NCBI RefSeq assembly: GCF_018785315.1
Contig: NZ_WQPN01000059.1
Span: forward strand, 1-52,792
Origin: Clostridium sp. MCC353
GTDB lineage: Bacteria; Bacillota; Clostridia; Lachnospirales; Lachnospiraceae
DNA length: 52,792 nucleotides
Direction: 5' to 3'
Position 1 is the first letter of the stretch. Each line of letters begins with the position of its first letter. Shown here piece by piece: positions 50,998 to 52,792 of this stretch. The notes under the pieces were generated by a model. That model had not been told where the DNA came from. It was given only the letters and a program-made list of their open reading frames with translations, and ran no database searches. The position numbers were made by a program, and so were the translations under genes.

Positions 50998-52023
50998 CTA
51001 CCCTATCTTCAAAATTATTTTTATTGTTTCTATAAAATACGAAAAAAATAGGGAGATCATTATTGTGACAGTCACCATAAAAAAGGGGGAATTCAAGTTA
51101 TAAATGTAGGGTGTCGTATACATATTTGTAATAAACAAATGAATTAAATAAATGTTAAATGAATGCTTGCCTAAAAAAGCTAGCATGTTATACCATTTAT
51201 CATCATTTTTATTATCATATAAGTAGTTTTCAATCAAACAATAAAGAGGTGCCAATATACAATCAATTCTAATCCCCCAACCATTTAATCCAACTTTTAT
51301 ACGGAAAAAACTAATAATACATGTAACTATCACAAAACAAACTATATTGCTTTTTTTAATCGATAAATGCTTATAACAAATGTTAAAAATTTCGTATTTG
51401 CTAAAAAAAGCACCAATAATAAAAGGACAAAAATATAAAAGATTAACATAGAAATCATTTATTTGTATTTTATTAAAAAGGCTATAAAACAGCAGAGCAA
51501 AAATTACTAAAATAATTGTCCCCTTTTTATTCTCCAACATTTTTTTCATTAAAGGAAAAAGCAAATAAAGTAATAAGATTTCAGAGACAAACCACCAAGA
51601 AGGATTATATCCCATATAACCATTATAAAAATATTGTATACCTAAAAAATTTATGATCAAATTTTTCAAGGGACTAAATGGATATTGTAAAAAACTCAAA
51701 AAAATATTACGATAAAAAAACCATCCTATGCTAGTAAAAATAATAAAGACCATCCAGTAATTTATATAAATAGTTTTTAATCTTTTTACATAGAATTTTT
51801 TTATTTCAAAGGATCTTTTTTTATAACTTTCAAATAAACCATATCCACTTAAAAATAAAAATATTGAAACACAAATTTTTCCTAAAATTGCTAATTGAGG
51901 CATAATCCATATTCCAAAAACATTTAATCCATATCCTTCCATATTGGGAAAAATATGATGAATTATCATTAATATTATTGCTATTCCTTTACAAATATTT
52001 GTTTGCGTCTTATCAAATTTCAT
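50998..52023 (-). CDS. Acyltransferase family 3 membrane protein (OafA-like)
   Basis: A 341-residue membrane protein with about ten helices. The N-terminal ICKGIAIILMIIHHIFPN supplies the conserved His pair, and LGKICVSIFLFLSGYGLF followed by SYKKRS is the usual second motif; WWFVSEILLLYLLFPLMKK lies centrally. Such enzymes move acyl groups to sugars of surface polymers. The sequence is very AT-rich. It stands between the IS66 element and a partial LTA-synthase-like gene, in line with polymer decoration. Confidence 0.88.
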   Translation of the reverse strand: MKFDKTQTNICKGIAIILMIIHHIFPNMEGYGLNVFGIWIMPQLAILGKICVSIFLFLSGYGLFESYKKRSFEIKKFYVKRLKTIYINYWMVFIIFTSIGWFFYRNIFLSFLQYPFSPLKNLIINFLGIQYFYNGYMGYNPSWWFVSEILLLYLLFPLMKKMLENKKGTIILVIFALLFYSLFNKIQINDFYVNLLYFCPFIIGAFFSKYEIFNICYKHLSIKKSNIVCFVIVTCIISFFRIKVGLNGWGIRIDCILAPLYCLIENYLYDNKNDDKWYNMLAFLGKHSFNIYLIHLFITNMYTTPYIYNLNSPFFMVTVTIMISLFFSYFIETIKIILKIG

Positions 52024-52209
52024 ACTACATTAACCCCCATTTTTAATATGTACATACAGTTTACAACCCTTCATTCCGGCACTAAAAAGAGCAGTTATCG
52101 TTCCTTTTACTGTAGTTATGAGACTGCTTCTCACCAGTTTCATAGGTGAAATTAAGCACTTACTATATATTGAGTAAGTATTAATACCAACTCTATACCT
52201 TAGCAGTTA

Positions 52210-52792
52210 TTAATATTTTATATGATTGTATTGCATACACTCGTACTGATCTAATAATTTTCGCAATTCAAAAGGTAAATCGTTATAAGAATAAAAGTTA
52301 CCTTCATAATCAAAACATCCTTGATATCCTATAACAGGTATTGCTTCATAAAGATTCAGTAAATATTGTTGATACACAGGTAGTGGTAAATTAGCTTCAT
52401 CTAAAATAATACTACCCAGATAATTAGAACTTATATAATCGATATTTCGAACTTCTAAATTATAATTAGTCCATATAAAAAATGGGGTTTGATACATTTC
52501 AATATCTTTTTTAAGGACCTCTAATGATTGTCCCATTAAATCTTGATACGCACTATCTGATAAAGCTGGTAAATGATCACCAAAAAATACAATCATTGTA
52601 TTTTCATCTTCTTTTGAAAAATAATCAATTAAATATTTTAATGCATTATCGGACTCATTTATAAGAGAAAGATAACAATTAGCGACTCTATTGTTTCCAT
52701 TAAGAGCATATATATTTTCTTCCAGACTACCATTATCTATATCATAGCCTCCATGGTTTTGCATAGTAACATTAAACACAAATAATTTCTCA
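52210..52792 (-). CDS. LTA-synthase-like sulfatase-fold enzyme, partial (5' end outside)
   Basis: The last 194 codons, open to the window edge, so the start is outside. TMQNHGGYDIDNG, VFFGDHLPALSDSAYQ with the metal-binding Asp-His, and FFIWTNYNLEVRNIDYISSN are typical of the catalytic domain of alkaline-phosphatase-fold LtaS-like enzymes, which transfer phosphoglycerol or phosphoethanolamine to surface glycans. The N-terminal membrane helices are expected beyond the window. Similar AT content to its neighbour suggests one acquired glycan region. Confidence 0.88.
   Translation of the reverse strand, partial: EKLFVFNVTMQNHGGYDIDNGSLEENIYALNGNNRVANCYLSLINESDNALKYLIDYFSKEDENTMIVFFGDHLPALSDSAYQDLMGQSLEVLKKDIEMYQTPFFIWTNYNLEVRNIDYISSNYLGSIILDEANLPLPVYQQYLLNLYEAIPVIGYQGCFDYEGNFYSYNDLPFELRKLLDQYECMQYNHIKY

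Noticed and set aside
1-52792. tRNA, rRNA or retron components
   Set aside because: No tRNA T-loop with matching arms, no rRNA block and no reverse transcriptase motif was found on reading both strands; a formal scan was not possible.

Overview
The window looks like chromosomal DNA of a Gram-positive anaerobe of the Lachnospiraceae / Clostridium cluster XIVa type. Supporting signs are a glnB-amtB pair, cell-wall-binding-repeat proteins, AGGAGG ribosome sites, clostridial-style riboswitches, an LCP-terminated glycan operon and an LTA-synthase-type enzyme. The family assignment is inference from gene content. No rRNA, tRNA or CRISPR array was recognised.

Layout. 0-16 kb holds mostly housekeeping and transport genes: amtB and glnB (nitrogen), ispE, an FCD-type GntR regulator with a small partner gene, a YesL protein, a cyclophilin, a GNAT acetyltransferase, a CaCA exchanger behind a yybP-ykoY (Mn2+) riboswitch, an AGCS symporter, a Zn-dependent phospholipase C-like protein, an MBL-fold protein and a BCCT transporter. 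A holin-like type I toxin with a probable antisense RNA sits in the 7.8-9.1 kb gap. 15.9-28.7 kb is one minus-strand glycan operon: TPP enzyme, epimerase, SAM methyltransferase, NADP-type secondary alcohol dehydrogenase, three glycosyltransferases, an initiating sugar-phosphate transferase and an LCP ligase. Together these suggest synthesis of a modified, possibly branched, sugar polymer attached to the wall. 29.2-33.3 kb carries two catalytic-domain-free wall-binding proteins and small unknown proteins.

33.4-35.7 kb contains an isolated contractile sheath plus tube gene pair of the phage-tail / extracellular injection type, preceded by a textbook c-di-GMP-I riboswitch, terminator and promoter. 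36-43.5 kb is AT-richer and defence-like: an Mrr-type nuclease next to a winged-helix protein, a DUF6930-like gene, an M20 amidohydrolase, and an ATPase/HNH pair resembling Septu (PtuA/PtuB). 43.5-52.8 kb is a second, AT-rich surface-glycan region with glycosyltransferases, a polymerase-like membrane protein, a GT-C-like protein with a probable frameshift, an acyltransferase and a partial LTA-synthase-like gene. It is interrupted by a degenerate IS66 element that has cut off a gene.

Two repeat families deserve attention. One is a set of 300-400 bp near-perfect palindromes (four in the window, one cut by the window start) sharing a covarying two-hairpin core; three lie 15-26 bp from the stop codon of a gene. 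The other is a short REP-like hairpin around TGAAGGCATTTTC, found in two intergenic sites and once inside the 3' end of a glycosyltransferase gene.
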